A DNA stretch of 64,000 bases from Siphonodentalium dalli (lineage: Eukaryota > Mollusca > Scaphopoda > Gadilida > Siphonodentaliidae): contig CP136065.1 in the NCBI GenBank assembly GCA_032622095.1, positions 110,339,195 to 110,403,194 of the forward strand, read 5' to 3'. Position 1 is the first letter of the stretch. The number at the start of each line of letters is the position of its first letter. Positions 1 through 12,130 of the stretch are shown here, in pieces. Below the pieces are notes generated by a model. That model was given only the letters and a program-made list of their open reading frames with translations. It searched no databases and was not told the origin of the DNA. The translations under genes were made by a program, and so were the position numbers.

Positions 1-82
1 CATGTAAAGAAAATGCACTGGCTTTCAAGGTAAATATTGTTAGGCCAATATCAAATTTGCTGCAAAATTTGATTGCCTGACT

Positions 83-130
83 TTAACCCTTTCATGTCGG
101 GAGCAGCATTAAAGATCCTATGCCAGTGTA
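83..130 (+). mobile_element. Left end of TTAA-flanked palindromic MITE, split by a Helitron
   Basis: TTAA followed by CCCTTTCATG starts the most common MITE of this window (other copies near 2.4, 2.8, 5.8, 9.6 and 13 kb). The consensus then reads through GATCCTGTGCCAGTGCATTC. Here the consensus is broken after GCCAGTGTA at base 130 and resumes at 825 with TTCTCTTATATATGC, so the element between is a later insertion. The TTAA target and CCC start are typical of piggyBac-superfamily non-autonomous elements; that assignment is inference. Confidence 0.7.
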
Positions 131-824
131 TCTTAATATATAAATGCGAATGTCTGTGTGTGTGTGTGTTCCCTATACACTTTGTGGTTTCTCGACCGAT
201 CGCCTCGAAATTTGGTATCTAGGCGTAACATGACCCGGGGAAGGACATGGGCTGGGTAATGTTTGCGCCAGACGTCGCGTTTTCATTTTACGGGATCATT
301 TTAATCCGTAACCATGTATTCATTATTATCGTGACGTCATAGTTAAACGTTCAGTACAAAGGGCAATTACGCCGCTTCCGCGCATAAGTCAATTCTTTCA
401 GCAACACATTAGCCGACATAATTAATTGCTCTTGCACTTTTTCGTCTATTTAGTAATGCCGCCGAAAAAACTTGGCTCGCATTTCACAAAATGCGAGGCG
501 GAATCAGGCGACCAGACAGCGGGAAACCTCAGGGCAGCATAGTAATAGTGTTTTTGACATTTTCGGCAACTTTTATTCGAATTATCGTTACTCAAATGAA
601 TAACGTGTGTTTTAATGACACCACAGGAGTTCACCTTCTGTCAAATGTATTTTAAAATAAACACGCGGGGTGGATAAGTACGAGGGATGTTATGCACACC
701 CTCTTATAATGTACCTTTATAAAATGTAACGCCCAAAATAATTTGTGTCTTCTTACATGAAGTAGCCTATCTTTATTTGTTAAAATTTCTATTTTCCCCG
801 AGCATCGCCGGGTCCATCCTCTAG
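131..824 (+). mobile_element. Non-autonomous Helitron (694 bp), nested in the MITE
   Basis: The element begins with TC (131-132), has an AT-rich start and a GTCTGTGTG microsatellite, and ends with CTAG (821-824). A short hairpin (CCCG...CGGG, about 799-812) lies a few bases before the CTAG. The host bases are A130 and T825, and the interrupted MITE consensus shows no target duplication. A 5' TC, a 3' hairpin followed by CTRR, and insertion between A and T are the known signatures of Helitrons. No Rep/helicase is encoded, so the element is non-autonomous. The short ORFs inside are not genes. Confidence 0.7.
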
Positions 825-955
825 TTCTCTTATATATGCAAGTCTCCCATAGGGAGCCTCATATATAGGAGAATGCACTGGCTTACAAAGTAAAGTAAAT
901 ATTGTTAGGCCAATGTATTCTATTTTATATGCGAGGCTCCCTTGGAGGTTCACAA
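825..955 (+). mobile_element. Right part of the interrupted palindromic MITE, 3' end missing
   Basis: The sequence continues the MITE body: TTCTCTTATATATGC, then the inverted TATATA...GAGAATGCACTGG, the spacer AGTAAATATTGTTAGGCCAA and the start of the second palindrome. The expected right end (CATGGAAGGGTTAA) is not seen, so this copy is 3'-truncated. Confidence 0.6.
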
Positions 956-2211
956 GATTGGTATACAATTGCAAAGAACCTTTCTTTCTCTCAACTTTTC
1001 TGAAACACATATTTTACTCAGAGATCATAACATAGCTTGAATACACAAACCCATATGGTGGTGATAACTTATATATACTAGACATCATTGGCTGCATATA
1101 TGTGAAATACAAGAGATGTAAAATGTTCAACAAAGAGTCCCAGCTCATCATGTACGTTATGAATGATTATGTTGACAATGTTCATGAAGGTGTCACCTGT
1201 GAATCCCTGAATACCAGTTAACAGGGGGGGGGGTGGTGAGTCCTGAGTATCAGTTAATAGAGGGGGTGAATACCGAATACCAATTAACAGAGGGGGTGAA
1301 TCCTCGGGGGTGGTGGTGGTGGTGACACCCTTATGAATTACAATGAAGTAATCATAGATTGTTAGCACTATTCTGAGTTACATACACTCTCTAAAATACT
1401 CAATATGCCTATTAACCTCTTGGCTGCTAACTAATGTTATGACGTTTGCTGTGCTGTTGACATTATCATGTTCCAGTTGAAAAATATAACTGGAATATCA
1501 CAAGAACCACAAAACTGACTCAGTTGAAAGTGTATTGTCATTCACAATCATGGAACGTCATACACTGTTTGAATCTTTGAGATACAGTTATTCCGATGCA
1601 CCAATCTCTCTCTGATTTGTAGTTATGAATAATGGCCTGCTGCTAGTGTGCTGAAGTAGGTCCGTAGGTACTAAGGACCATATAGCACACAATGTGTACT
1701 TTTACATCCATAATAGTTACGGACATCATACCAGAGAAGAGGCTAATGGGGTAATATTAAAGTGGCACAAAATAAATGATGGATAAATTAACTAAATATA
1801 TCTATGTTGTACTTACTTTACTTATACTTCTCATGTATTCTTCTTGTTAAGTAGCTATAATAATGTTTTTACATACATGTAGATTGGATAGTATAGAATA
1901 TGCAGAGATTTTTAGGAGACTACTGGTAACTGAATTGTGGACCATTTCACCTTGTGCATGCAGATCTTGCTTTTAAAAAAATACAAGGGATTAATCAACA
2001 AAATGGTCTTCTGTCACTTTTAGAAATTGTCTGGCAGTGATCTTATTTTAAAATTTTCATTTTAGAAACTCGGAAATGACACACAATTTAGTAAGGTATG
2101 TCATGTTATGGTGGGCCTTCCTTTTATGTTTCTCATTGACATTGATTGACGATGTAAATAATATCAGTGGTATTTTGCACATGATATAACCATGTTACAG
2201 TAATGCCCTAA
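956..2211. other. No gene seen; short G-rich minisatellite at about 1215-1325
   Basis: No exon-like ORF is visible. At 1215-1325 there are three imperfect repeats of about 35 bp around AACAGAGGGGGTGAAT, one with a run of at least ten G. The stretch around 1500-1760 shares short blocks with 10830-10970 (for example ATGAATAATGGCC and TGTGCTGAAGTA), so part of it is an unnamed repeat. Confidence 0.4.
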
Positions 2212-2314
2212 TAGCTTTCTGATGAATGGCAACAATCCATATTTCTGACTAAATCCTGAAAAATTACCCATAATTCTGCTGTGGTTATGGAGTCGATTAA
2301 TTAGGGCATTACTG
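2212..2314 (+). mobile_element. Half copy of the TACAGTAATGCCC MITE
   Basis: The sequence runs from AGCTTTCTGATGAATGGC to the terminal GGGCATTACTGTA. It matches one arm of the full inverted copy at 24012-24240 and the half copies near 10.6, 25.1 and 28.3 kb. The TA-bounded CAGTA end suggests a Tc1/mariner-type MITE; this is inference. Confidence 0.6.
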
Positions 2315-2396
2315 TAGTTTCAATCAACATTAATAACTCTGTCTGTCCAGTTTCTTAGTATTGAAACCTTTGAGAGAGTTGAGAAATAAATTGTTG

Positions 2397-2655
2397 TTAA
2401 GCCATCCATGACTGGAGCTTCCTGAAATTTTGCGAAAACCCTGTGCCAATGCATTCTCTTATATAAGCGAGTCTCCCATATGGAGCGCTGCAGATATAAG
2501 AGAATACATTGGCCTAACAATATTTACCTTGACCTTGTAAACCAGTGCATTCTCTTATATATGTAAGGCTCCTTATGGGAGACTTGTATATAATAGAGAA
2601 TGCACTGGCACAGGATCTTTAATACTGCACCTGTGCAGCTACCGTCGGATGATAA
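2397..2655 (-). mobile_element. TTAA-flanked palindromic MITE, diverged copy
   Basis: This copy starts at TTAA (2397-2400), then GCCATCCATGACTGGAGC, followed by two TATATA hairpins and the TTAGGCCAATGTATTC-type spacer in inverse orientation. Its right end has decayed and does not show a clean TTAA. Confidence 0.6.
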
Positions 2656-2822
2656 AATTTTGCAGCAAATTTTATTATTGATTGTGGAGAATATCTTGTT
2701 TGAGATCACAATGCCATAGTTGAAGTTCACATGTCATTCCATACTAATTATTATAGTCTGAACTAAAACGCACACGATTATAACTTCATAAAATTTGTCA
2801 AACCAATAGTGTATTTCTTTAA

Positions 2823-3038
2823 CCCTTTCATGATGGGAGCTGTGCTGCTGCAGCATGAATGATCCTATGGCTCACATATATTAGAGAATGCACTGGCTAA
2901 CAAGGTCAAGGTAAATATTGTTAGGGCCAATGTATTCTCTTATATATGTGATGCTCCCTATGGGAGACTTGCATATATAAGAGAATTCATTGGCACAGGG
3001 TTTTTGCAAAATTTCAGTAAGCTCCATTCATGGAAGGG
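2823..3038 (+). mobile_element. Complete TTAA-flanked palindromic MITE (216 bp)
   Basis: TTAA at 2819-2822 and 3039-3042 flank CCCTTTCATGATGGG and its partner CATGGAAGGG. Inside are two arm pairs built from TCTTATATATGYGAGGCTCC and its complement. This is among the cleanest copies of the family. Confidence 0.75.
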
Positions 3039-3042
3039 TTAA

Positions 3043-4670
3043 AAGGCTGAAATTGAGTTGTGATACACATCATAATCAATGATGTTCTGCTGGTTATGAG
3101 GTGTGACACCAAAAACTTCCAGTTGTTTCTCAATAAACTATAACAACTAGAAATGTTGTTCTCTACAATTTCATCTCCATAACGCTTTTTGTCGAACTCA
3201 AAAGATTGCATTGGTTACTTTGGAAATGGTGTGAAATTTGTTGTGGAGCATGTACAATGCCCTTTAACATTCCTAAAATCTGAAATCTGCATGGGTCTAC
3301 ATAGATTTTAATTCAGAATTCTAGCCTCTAATAATGTTATGAAATTAACTTAATTATTCCTACTTGTGGTGCTTTCATTTAAAGTTTAAGTATTTATTTT
3401 TCTCTATTTTATGTCTATGTGTATATTTTGTTCTGTCTTATTTGTGAAAGAATTTATTTCGGGTGAAAACTCATATATAAGAATATGTACCAAAAGTATA
3501 TATTAAAATGAGTCTTATCAAGATAAAAACCTGTCTCTTTTATTATGCTCCAACCGCCAGAGGAAATTAATTAATTATAACCTGTGTGGTGGTTTACAGA
3601 TTTTGATATCCTTTGATAAGTGAATATATAGGCCTGTGTTTTGCCCACCCATACCTACCATGACTTGCAGCCTTTCTTGGACTCTTGATATGATCATTGG
3701 GTCCTTGTTGGACATAAACAAAAGGTCCCCAAAAACAGTTTGCATTATAACAAAATCATTACATGTCAGATTATGATGCTATCGGTGTGGGTAATGAGGG
3801 GGAATGTTGACATATCACCAGTTGTGACATACCATGCGTACCAATTAGAATTAAGTACTGTTAACAGCATATTCTTGGGGCTGCATTTGCAAGTTTCCTA
3901 GCTACTCGATTGAGTTTATGGATGAAAACGTGACAAGTGTTTTTTCCCTGATCTGAGTATATTGTGCTATATGATGAATAGATGACGCATATTCTACATC
4001 AAAGTTTTATTATTTTCCTTAAAATTAGTTTTAAGGATTTATAGTTCAAAAAGAGGTTTGGCTATTATCAGTCATGAGAGTGACCCATGGTATTAATGTC
4101 TCTGTTTCAGTGTTTTAAAAAAAATTCTGGACAAAATAAAAAGCTGCAAATAGAGGCCCACATTTCATTGCTATACAGTTAATAAATATACAAGACCGTC
4201 AATGACTGGAGATACTCACCAACTGTCGAGAATGAGAAGACTGGAACTTTAAAGTCTACTGCAGTCTGTACAATTCAAAATAACTAAAACATGTCATCAA
4301 CTTCTCAATTACTCTCACCTATGCTAAGCCGATAAATTCAGGGAAGTGTTAGTCATCATCATCCATGGCAACCCAGAGATATCGTCGTTGATGCTATCAT
4401 CATACCAGTAATTGCTATAATCTTCATTATTAAGACGAAATAAGTTAACAGCGTACATACAGATGACATAACACCTATCTAGACTGATCAGTCATCACTA
4501 CCATATGATCCTAGGAATCTATATATACCAAACTTGAATTCAACAGTACAAATAGTTTCTCTTGTAGAGCAGTGTGTGGGGGGTGTTAAATCTCCTATCA
4601 TGGCCCTCTGAATAGAGTAGAAGTGTTAAAATCTTTTTGACTGACCAGCAATCTGACCAAATCCATACCA
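3043..4670. other. No gene or recognisable repeat
   Basis: The stretch is AT-rich with only short ORFs. I see no splice-bounded reading frame and no clear repeat unit. Confidence 0.4.
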
Positions 4671-4740
4671 TCTATATATATATAAAACTCATCATCTGTG
4701 TGTTTGTCTGTAACGCGTTTCACACGTTTACAACTTTTAC
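4671..4740 (+). mobile_element. Possible 5' end of a Helitron-like element
   Basis: A4670 is followed by TCTATATATATATAAAACTC and then GTGTGTTTGTCTG, as at the 5' ends of the Helitrons at 131 and 8539. I could not place a 3' end: CTAG followed by T occurs at 5720-5723 but without a convincing hairpin. Confidence 0.3.
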
Positions 4741-5773
4741 CCATAATTCCAGTGTAGACCACAACCTGCAATGTTTCTTAGAAGACGATGTACCAAAGTT
4801 TTCTCTAATTGGTTAAAGAAAACCTGAAAGAGAATATGTTTCCCAAAGCCTCAAACGTGATCTTTTTTCCTAACAAACGGAACAAGTGTCGGCATGGACG
4901 CCTCTGAAAACACCAAAGATGCTGATCAGCAGATTATATAATAAAATGCTGATCAGCAATTCGACTGATCTCAGTATAACTCAATTAAAACAAAGTAATT
5001 TGGCTGGAGGTTGTCAAGGGGACTGCCCGGGACTCAGTTGCACCACCCACCATGTCAGAACACCACTGTTAGAAAAGCCACATTCCGAATGGGAGTAACA
5101 CAGTTATCATAACACTGTTGTCATAATGATGGTTCTTGAGAAGACGTTTTAAGAATTACTATGGAGGGAAAGGGTTATGTCCCTGGATCCGCCCCTTTTT
5201 GACCCAGTGACCCCATTTGAACAAATCTGAATCCAAGTCACCTAAGGAACATTCACACCAAATATGAACACATTCAGTCTTATTGTTCTGGAGAAAATGT
5301 TTAAATAATGTTGACGGATTGACAGATGAGGAGTAATGATAGATAAGATTTATTGAAATAAACCATAAAACGATGGTGTCTCTCATAACATAATATACAT
5401 ACAGTATACATCTGAGAAAGTAATCAGATACTTGGTGACTATAATAATTGAAACATCTGGAGGATCCTGTCAGTCTAGGGAACATGAGATAAAGTCACAT
5501 TTCAATTTTGTTTCGTGAGCTGTGTCCGGGCTAAGAAGACTGTAGCAAGTGACTAATTTGTCCACGAAATATCGTTTATTTGGTTATTTAATTTTCTGAG
5601 AATTTCCCACTATTTTACTACGAATTGAAAGTTAGAATATTCTCATATTCACATCACAAATATAATCTGACATGGTTTTCAATTCCGCGCTAAATGACAA
5701 TTGAGGGCACACAGATGCACTAGTATTTTTTCAGCACATTTGTTCATCAGTACCACAATTCAATGGTATTTAA

Positions 5774-6013
5774 CCCATTCATAATGGGAGCTGCGCTGGT
5801 GCAGCATTAAAAATCCTGTGCTAGCGCATTCTCTTATATATGCGATTCGCAAATATAAAAGAATGCTTTGGTTTACATGGACGAGGTAAATATTGTTGGG
5901 CCAATGTATTTTCTTATATATGTGAGGCTTCCTATGGGATACTAACATATATAAGAGAATGCATTGGCACAGGGTTTTCACAAACCATTGAGGAAGCTCC
6001 AGTCATGGAAGGG
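5774..6013 (+). mobile_element. Complete TTAA-flanked palindromic MITE (240 bp)
   Basis: TTAA at 5770-5773 and 6014-6017 flank CCCATTCATAATGGG and CATGGAAGGG. The two internal TATATA hairpins and the TTGGGCCAATGTATT spacer are present. Confidence 0.75.
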
Positions 6014-6017
6014 TTAA

Positions 6018-7020
6018 AGCTGTTTCTCTTACATACATGGAAAAGACAAACACTTGAATAATTGTATGATATTGTGGATACGTTCCTCAAGATATAACAT
6101 GTACTGCATTTGCATCTGTAAAGAAGTTTTGTTTTAATTCGATACCAGTATTGGAATTTGCGAATACTGATACTTTGGGGGAAGAACTTTCTTGTGTTGA
6201 TGGACATCCACTGAAATACCTGACCATGGGTTGTCATGAACTGAACATGCAGACAACATAACCCCTGTTCAGATAGACCCTTACAATGCCAAACCCTCTG
6301 ACTATCAAACTCTCAGACTAATGATCTGTACTCATGCTTGCCATTTTGAGAGAAGACAATAGCATCCTAGGGTTTATTTTTTATTTAATGTTAGTTGAAG
6401 AAGAATCTTTAAAAAATATTAATCTATAAAGTCTAGTTTATACAAAATGGAAAACACATGTCATGTTATCTGGTAATTTGCATATGGTGCTAGCACGTGT
6501 TTGCTGTGTACAATTTATTTGCTGTACTAAGAAACAGATGACCGCAGCCAACTGATATAATTCCGATAAATTTCACCAAAACTAATTTTATACCAAATGT
6601 GAGGAAAACAGGACAACAATAATTTGAATTTCACCTTTGTTTTCATATGCGTAATCACAACATCAAATTTGAAAGCAATCAAATAACTAAAATTAATGTC
6701 ATCACTTCGAAGCGAAAATAGTCAGCAATTTCTAAAAGGGGCATAAACTTATTGTACTATATCATACATAACTCATAATAACTATTCAACTTTACTTGTG
6801 TTTTCATGAAAAATGTATATATCAAAATTGAAAGAAATTGGTATAACTATCAGTTTATTAGCTGGAAACCAAAACAGTTCCACATTACAAAACTTTCACC
6901 CACTTTTGTAAAGCAAAGTGCGTGAAAGACGAGTTACAAAAATAAATTATTAAAATACGTTAATTGTACATACTAAATGACAATTTGACAAACAAATAGC
7001 AATAAACGAAACAAGAGGTG
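6018..7020. other. No gene seen
   Basis: AT-rich sequence with no splice-bounded frame and no repeat that I can match elsewhere in the window. Confidence 0.35.
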
Positions 7021-7038
7021 TGCACTCGCATGCTAGCA

Positions 7039-7702
7039 TACCCCCACCATGGCAAATTCAACCCGCATTATCCGTAAACCCAACAAAAAAGATTTTTAAC
7101 TTCGCAAGAAGCTTGTACAGAAACAAATATTCAAATTGGTTCATATTTGTTCGAATGATTGCAGAAACCCAAAAAAGGGTAGAAAATGAAACGCAACCTT
7201 AACATCTAAGATGGCTTATCGAAGAAACTTCCGGAAAATATCCTAACTTGATAGCATCCACAAAAAAAAAATCCCAAAATTTTCTAAGTCAAAATAAGTC
7301 GAAAATGAAGTGTAATGTTAGGAAAAACAGTCCGAGCCAACCCTGAGCTGCATCACGTAGAGAGGGTGTTGTGAGAAGCATGTATACCAAAAATTATTGA
7401 AATTGGTTCATATTTGTTAAAGTTATTAAGTCAGACAGAATTTTCTAAGTCAAAATAAGTCGAAAAGTAAGGCGTAACTTAAAAAAAGAAAGTCGGACCG
7501 CACCGCAATTAGCATCATGCGGAGAGGCGGTCCTAAGGAGATTGCATACAAAATATTATTGAAATCGGTTCATAGTTGTTCGAGTTATGAGGTCGGACGG
7601 TACGACGGACAGACGGACGTACGGACACACGGAGGGAGAAAGTGTGACGGACAGACGCAGTCAATCCTGTATACCCCCCATTTTCTTCGAAAGTGGGGGT
7701 AT
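7039..7702 (+). mobile_element. Hairpin-ended non-autonomous element with GACG/GACA microsatellite
   Basis: The left end carries ATACCCCCAC and the right end a strong hairpin at 7671-7702 (ACCCCC...TTTTC, loop, GAAAGTGGGGGT) followed by ATAATAA. Before the hairpin is a stretch rich in GACGGACAGACGGACG. Repeated lines such as ATTGAAATCGGTTCATA are the core. The hairpin recurs at 22650-22681 and 23005-23039. Sub-terminal inverted repeats, a core and a tetranucleotide tract resemble the Helentron-associated (HINE/pearl-type) elements of bivalves; this is inference. The overlapping short ORFs are not genes. Confidence 0.55.
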
Positions 7703-8052
7703 AATAACATCCAAATTCATATTCACACTCAAAGAAAAATATCAAGGTTCAAATACCATTGTCATCTCACAATACATTCAAAATTCAAATTATTAAAATC
7801 CGCAGTGCAGAAAAGGGGAAATAATATTCTGTCAGAAGAAACAAATGGCAATTTAAAAATGAATAGACAAATACACATTACATATATAACTCAAGGGCAT
7901 TTGGTATATAAAACTGTTCGTAAAAACTTTCAGTTGACAAGGGCCATCAGGCCAGAATAAATGTGTGAACTGAACCTGCGTGATGTGTGTCCAAAACCAA
8001 TCACCCTGACGACCTTCATATTTGAATATTAGCATTAGGTTTTTCTGTGATA

Positions 8053-8539
8053 CTAGCTGATGTGCACAACTTCGTCCGGGCTATTAGAAAAAAAACTGTT
8101 GTTTGAACGGTCCAGAAACATGCCTATATAAGTGTATATGAGCAAGGTCAAAGACACAGTCGCACGTGAAATTGGACCCGCCCATATTGTTCCCGGCTTC
8201 TAAACAAACTATTGTTCGATCGGTGCAAAAACATGCCTATATGAGCATATATGAGCGAGGTCAAGGTCAAGGACACAGTCACAAGTGAAATTGGACCCGC
8301 CCATATTGTTCCCGGGATCAGAGTAGGCCTACATACCAAATTTGAGTCGGATCAGTCGAGGTCCAGAAACATACCTATATGAGCAAGGACACGGTCACAC
8401 GTGAAATTGGACCCGACTATAGTGTTCCCGGGATCAAAGTAGGCCTACATATCAGATTTGTGTTGGATCGGTCAAGCAATTTTCGAGTCTGTAAGACAGA
8501 GACAGACAGACGGACAGACAGACCAAAATATATAATAGA
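8053..8539 (-). mobile_element. Non-autonomous Helitron (487 bp) with core repeats
   Basis: On the minus strand the element begins with TCTATTATATATTTTGGTC after a host A (complement of T8540) and ends with CTAG at 8056-8053 before a host T. A GTCTGTCTG tract follows the 5' end. The body is about three imperfect repeats of roughly 120 bp around GTGAAATTGGACCCGCCC. No coding capacity is seen. Confidence 0.7.
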
Positions 8540-9185
8540 TAATCAGACTACCAACCAAGAAGCTCAACTGAATATAGCATCCAGAAACTATTTCGGATGG
8601 AGACATGTACAAATTCTATAGTCTCCTGAAAAATATTATATTGACCCATGTTACATACAATACAGTTCTATGAAGCCAGTAGTGATATCCGTTTTGAGTA
8701 TCACAACAAGGCCTTACATGACACATAATTTGATTGGTGTATAACCTAGGTATAAAATATTAACATAGAGTACCAATAAATTATCACATTTTTAGACAAA
8801 GACTGAAATGGCCATTTTCAACTGTTAGGGGGTGTAATAACCCAAGAAATTGGGAGCAGGGATGCAAATTGAATTTATGTCTGCTTCAAGGGAGGGGTGC
8901 AGTGTGGAAATTTCCCCCCCCCCCCACCTCAATGGAGTCCTCCAGCCATGTCTCTTCATGATTGTTCCCAATGATCGACTTAGCATGTTTATGTTTTTGG
9001 AATTTTGCTTGATTCTCAAGGTCAGACTTAAAGGAAATTCCAGAACATTTAAGGCCATGCACTTTGTCAACAATTTAAAACAAGTTTTCAAGGTATTCTT
9101 TTCTGAACTTCCAGGACTGGTAATTGCAATGTTTTTGAGACCCTCAATTGCAAATATATTACATTGAGTTATATCATGAAGTGGT
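8540..9185. other. No gene seen; C-tract at about 8916-8927
   Basis: No exon-like frame. The overlapping ORFs on both strands around 8825-9167 share the poly-C tract and show no recognisable domain. Confidence 0.35.
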
Positions 9186-9195
9186 TACTTTAAAT

Positions 9196-9310
9196 GTGCC
9201 AGTGCATTCTCTTATGTATCTCAGTCTCCCATAGGAAGCCTCGCATATATAAGAGAATGCACTGGTTTACAAAGTAAAGGTAAATATTGTTTGGCAAATG
9301 TATTCTACAT
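9196..9310 (+). mobile_element. Partial palindromic MITE (inner half only)
   Basis: GTGCCAGTGCATTCTCTTAT and its inverted partner TATATAAGAGAATGCACTGG are present with the AGGTAAATATTGTTTGGC spacer. The TTAACCC ends are missing. Confidence 0.6.
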
Positions 9311-9622
9311 TACATCTGTAATATTGTTTACTTCAAAGATGTAGCTAAATATTAAATATTGAAGAAGGCCAAAGAGGCCGAATGCTTCTAATTTGAGCTA
9401 TCTGCTGATAATATATGTATATATGTTGTGTTACTCTCCATATGCATCTGTAATGTGTTTGAGAATTAAACTACTGCATAGACAATGAAAACAATGAATA
9501 CTCACTTCGATGTGAAACATCTTACCGCCATTTTCAAGCAAATTAAGATGTAGGTTCCAACTCTGATACTTTTAGAACAGATCCAACTCATGATCCAATG
9601 CTTAAGAACATTCAGGCCATAA

Positions 9623-9846
9623 CCCTTTCATGACAGGAGTTGCACTGGTGCAGCATTAAAGATACTGTGCCAGTGCATTCTCTTATATATGCAAGGCTCC
9701 CTTTACAAGGTCAACGAAAATTTTGTTAGGCCAATGTATTCTCTTATATATATATGAGAGGCTCCCTATGGAAAACTTGCATATATAAGAGAATGAATTG
9801 GCACAGGGTTTTCGCAATATTCAGAAAACTCCTCTCATGGAAGGGT
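9623..9846 (+). mobile_element. Palindromic MITE, near complete
   Basis: CCCTTTCATGACAGG on the left and CATGGAAGGG on the right bound two TATATA hairpins. The flanks read ATAA and TTAT rather than TTAA, so the ends have mutated. Confidence 0.65.
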
Positions 9847-10547
9847 TATTAAAATGATAATTTGTCAGACTCAATCAAATTGCAATCAAATTTCGTGGCA
9901 AACTTTTCGAATTCGAACAACAGTACACAGCAAATGGAACTTAAAGAAGTGGAAGACAACAAATTTACTCAAAACGCTAAATGGTCTGGCCATTCTACAA
10001 AATAAACGAATAAGAAATATGCAAGAAATAAACATTTTACATTTAATAGGCCAAATAAATAAAAATTATGTGTTCTCGGGCACCTCCCTCATTACTGAAA
10101 TTTTTTTTATAACAAAAGCTCATGAATTTTGTTTTTTTAATATTTACTGTTAAAATATTGGATTTGAACAACGAAAATTATTTTTCTGGAGTATGTTTTC
10201 CACATTTTATAAATACATAGCCTCCCTATCTTATATCACAATTTAGATATAATTGCCTGAGAACACAGATATTTTATTTAATGGCCGAATGGTACATGGA
10301 TTGATGATCGCTGATGATTTCTCACTTTGCCATTCACAAAAACCACCTGATGGAGGTAGGAAATAAGAACAATAAATTTGTTGCTTGGCAACAAAATGTT
10401 TAGAGAACACCAGACTGTCATACACAAGGCATTCAATGTGTGTTTGTGTATTTCAGGAGCACACAGTTGAGCAAAGCACTTTATATATAGAAACTTAATT
10501 TGTATGTATTAATAAGTTACATTATTTCCCTAAATAGTCGACTCCGA

Positions 10548-10652
10548 GAGCTTTCCGATGAATGGCAACAAGCCATATTTCTGACTAAATCTTGAAAAAT
10601 TACCCATAATTCTGCTGTTGTTAAGGAGTCGATTATTTAGGACATTACTGTA
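10548..10652 (+). mobile_element. Half copy of the TACAGTAATGCCC MITE
   Basis: GAGCTTTCCGATGAATGGC to GGACATTACTGTA matches one arm of the 24012-24240 element. Confidence 0.6.
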
Positions 10653-11955
10653 TGTAGCTTCACCACAAACCTAATAAATTGTATATAAATTAGTGGAGAT
10701 CTCACAAATCTATTCAGGATTCCATGCTCATTTCATAAACATATCTTGCGTTTGTTCCAGAATCTAGTGTATAAAATATTGTTTTTGCCAGTCAAAATAT
10801 TTTAATCATCAGTTAAACAAAAAGTGCACCTCTAGGAATATCACGAGAACCTAAAACTTACTCCAATTATGAATAATGGCCAAATGCTATGTGCTGAAGT
10901 ACATGCAGCATGACATTTTACATCCATACTCAGTATGGACATAAAGCAGCCAAGAAGTTAAAGGAATTAGTCTGTCAAAAAAAATAAAAAATTATCGTCA
11001 TAATACTAATAATATATGTCTAACAGACCCATTTCGCCAAGAAAATTCAAAATCGAGCAGATAGTATTTTTATTATTATGATATTAAAAAAATCGCGGAA
11101 ATATCCGAAGTCAGTCACGTGAGTGCGATCACATGACCACAATGCGATCACATGACCGATCATCTGCATCGACGCTTACCGATGACAGCGGTGGGTGGAG
11201 CTTGAAATAATTCCGCCAATCGCGTAACGAGTTGATAAATTACGCTGGTTAATTACCTAAGCCTTTACGATAAATAGCGATTACGGAATAAAACTGTTTG
11301 AATGTGCTGAATTATGAACTGGCTTTGCTAGAATGTTGGATTATATAACGAATAATGATGGCTAAAATGCACTTTGAGGCGATAAAAGTTGTTTGAAATG
11401 AGATTAATTTATGCAGAAATGCAATGAGCCAGCGGAATTTCGTGCGAAACTAATTTAACTGTTTCTGAAAGAATACAAGTTAGGCCATATACCGGTACTT
11501 CATTCTTCGTTGTATGGTACCAATTTCGGAAGCTAGTTTAGACACTAGTGTCACCCCGTTGTGTGCTATATGAGTACAATTAAATACAAATGGGGTGTGA
11601 TTAAAAAGGTGGTGGTTATTGTACTAATACATGTATCATGATGGCTTATATTGGTCATAATAATGTTCCTGTCTGTTTCTTCACACGAAACTTTTTTTAA
11701 ATCCTTCCAGTCAAGATCGATAAGTAAGTAAACAAAATAATTCACTCGAATACACAACAGACTGTTGAAACTACAATAATTATTAGTTAGGCTGCAGTTT
11801 GGCATAACGACTTTTTTTTTAATTGTAGGCTAGCCTGGCATTGTTTTTCAGTTTGTGTTTGTTGTTCGTTTTATTTTACGTTTTGATGGCACATATTAAC
11901 TTTCTAGAGAGGATTTTTTTGAATTGTTAGCACAGAAAAACTCCAATGATTGCCT
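10653..11955. other. No gene seen
   Basis: A block at about 10830-10970 shares short words with 1500-1760, so it is an unnamed dispersed repeat. The sequence at 11000-11560 appears unique, with no splice-bounded ORF. Confidence 0.35.
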
Positions 11956-11959
11956 CTAA

Positions 11960-12006
11960 TAAAGAGCGTCCATGTTTTCGTCGTGGTGTAGACAATAAAG
12001 AGCGTT
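11960..12006 (+). promoter_or_regulatory. Paired TAAAGAGCGT motif, copy 1
   Basis: Two direct boxes, TAAAGAGCGTC (11960) and TAAAGAGCGTT (11996), lie 36 bp apart. The same pair recurs at 12078, 48295, 49472, 50172, 51468, 61630 and 63105. The function is unknown; it is listed as regulatory only because a spaced pair of fixed boxes looks like a protein-binding arrangement. Confidence 0.35.
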
Positions 12007-12077
12007 CTCAATTATGAACGTGCTCTATTTCGATATGTCATGGGTGATTTTGTATGTGGTATTGTGACAATTAAATA

Positions 12078-12130
12078 TAAAGAGCGTCCATGCTTCCGTC
12101 TCCCAAAAGCGGTAGACAATAAAGAGCGTT
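12078..12130 (+). promoter_or_regulatory. Paired TAAAGAGCGT motif, copy 2
   Basis: Boxes at 12078 (TAAAGAGCGTC) and 12120 (TAAAGAGCGTT), 42 bp apart. Between them CCATGC and CCGTC recall copy 1 and the 61630 copy. Confidence 0.35.
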
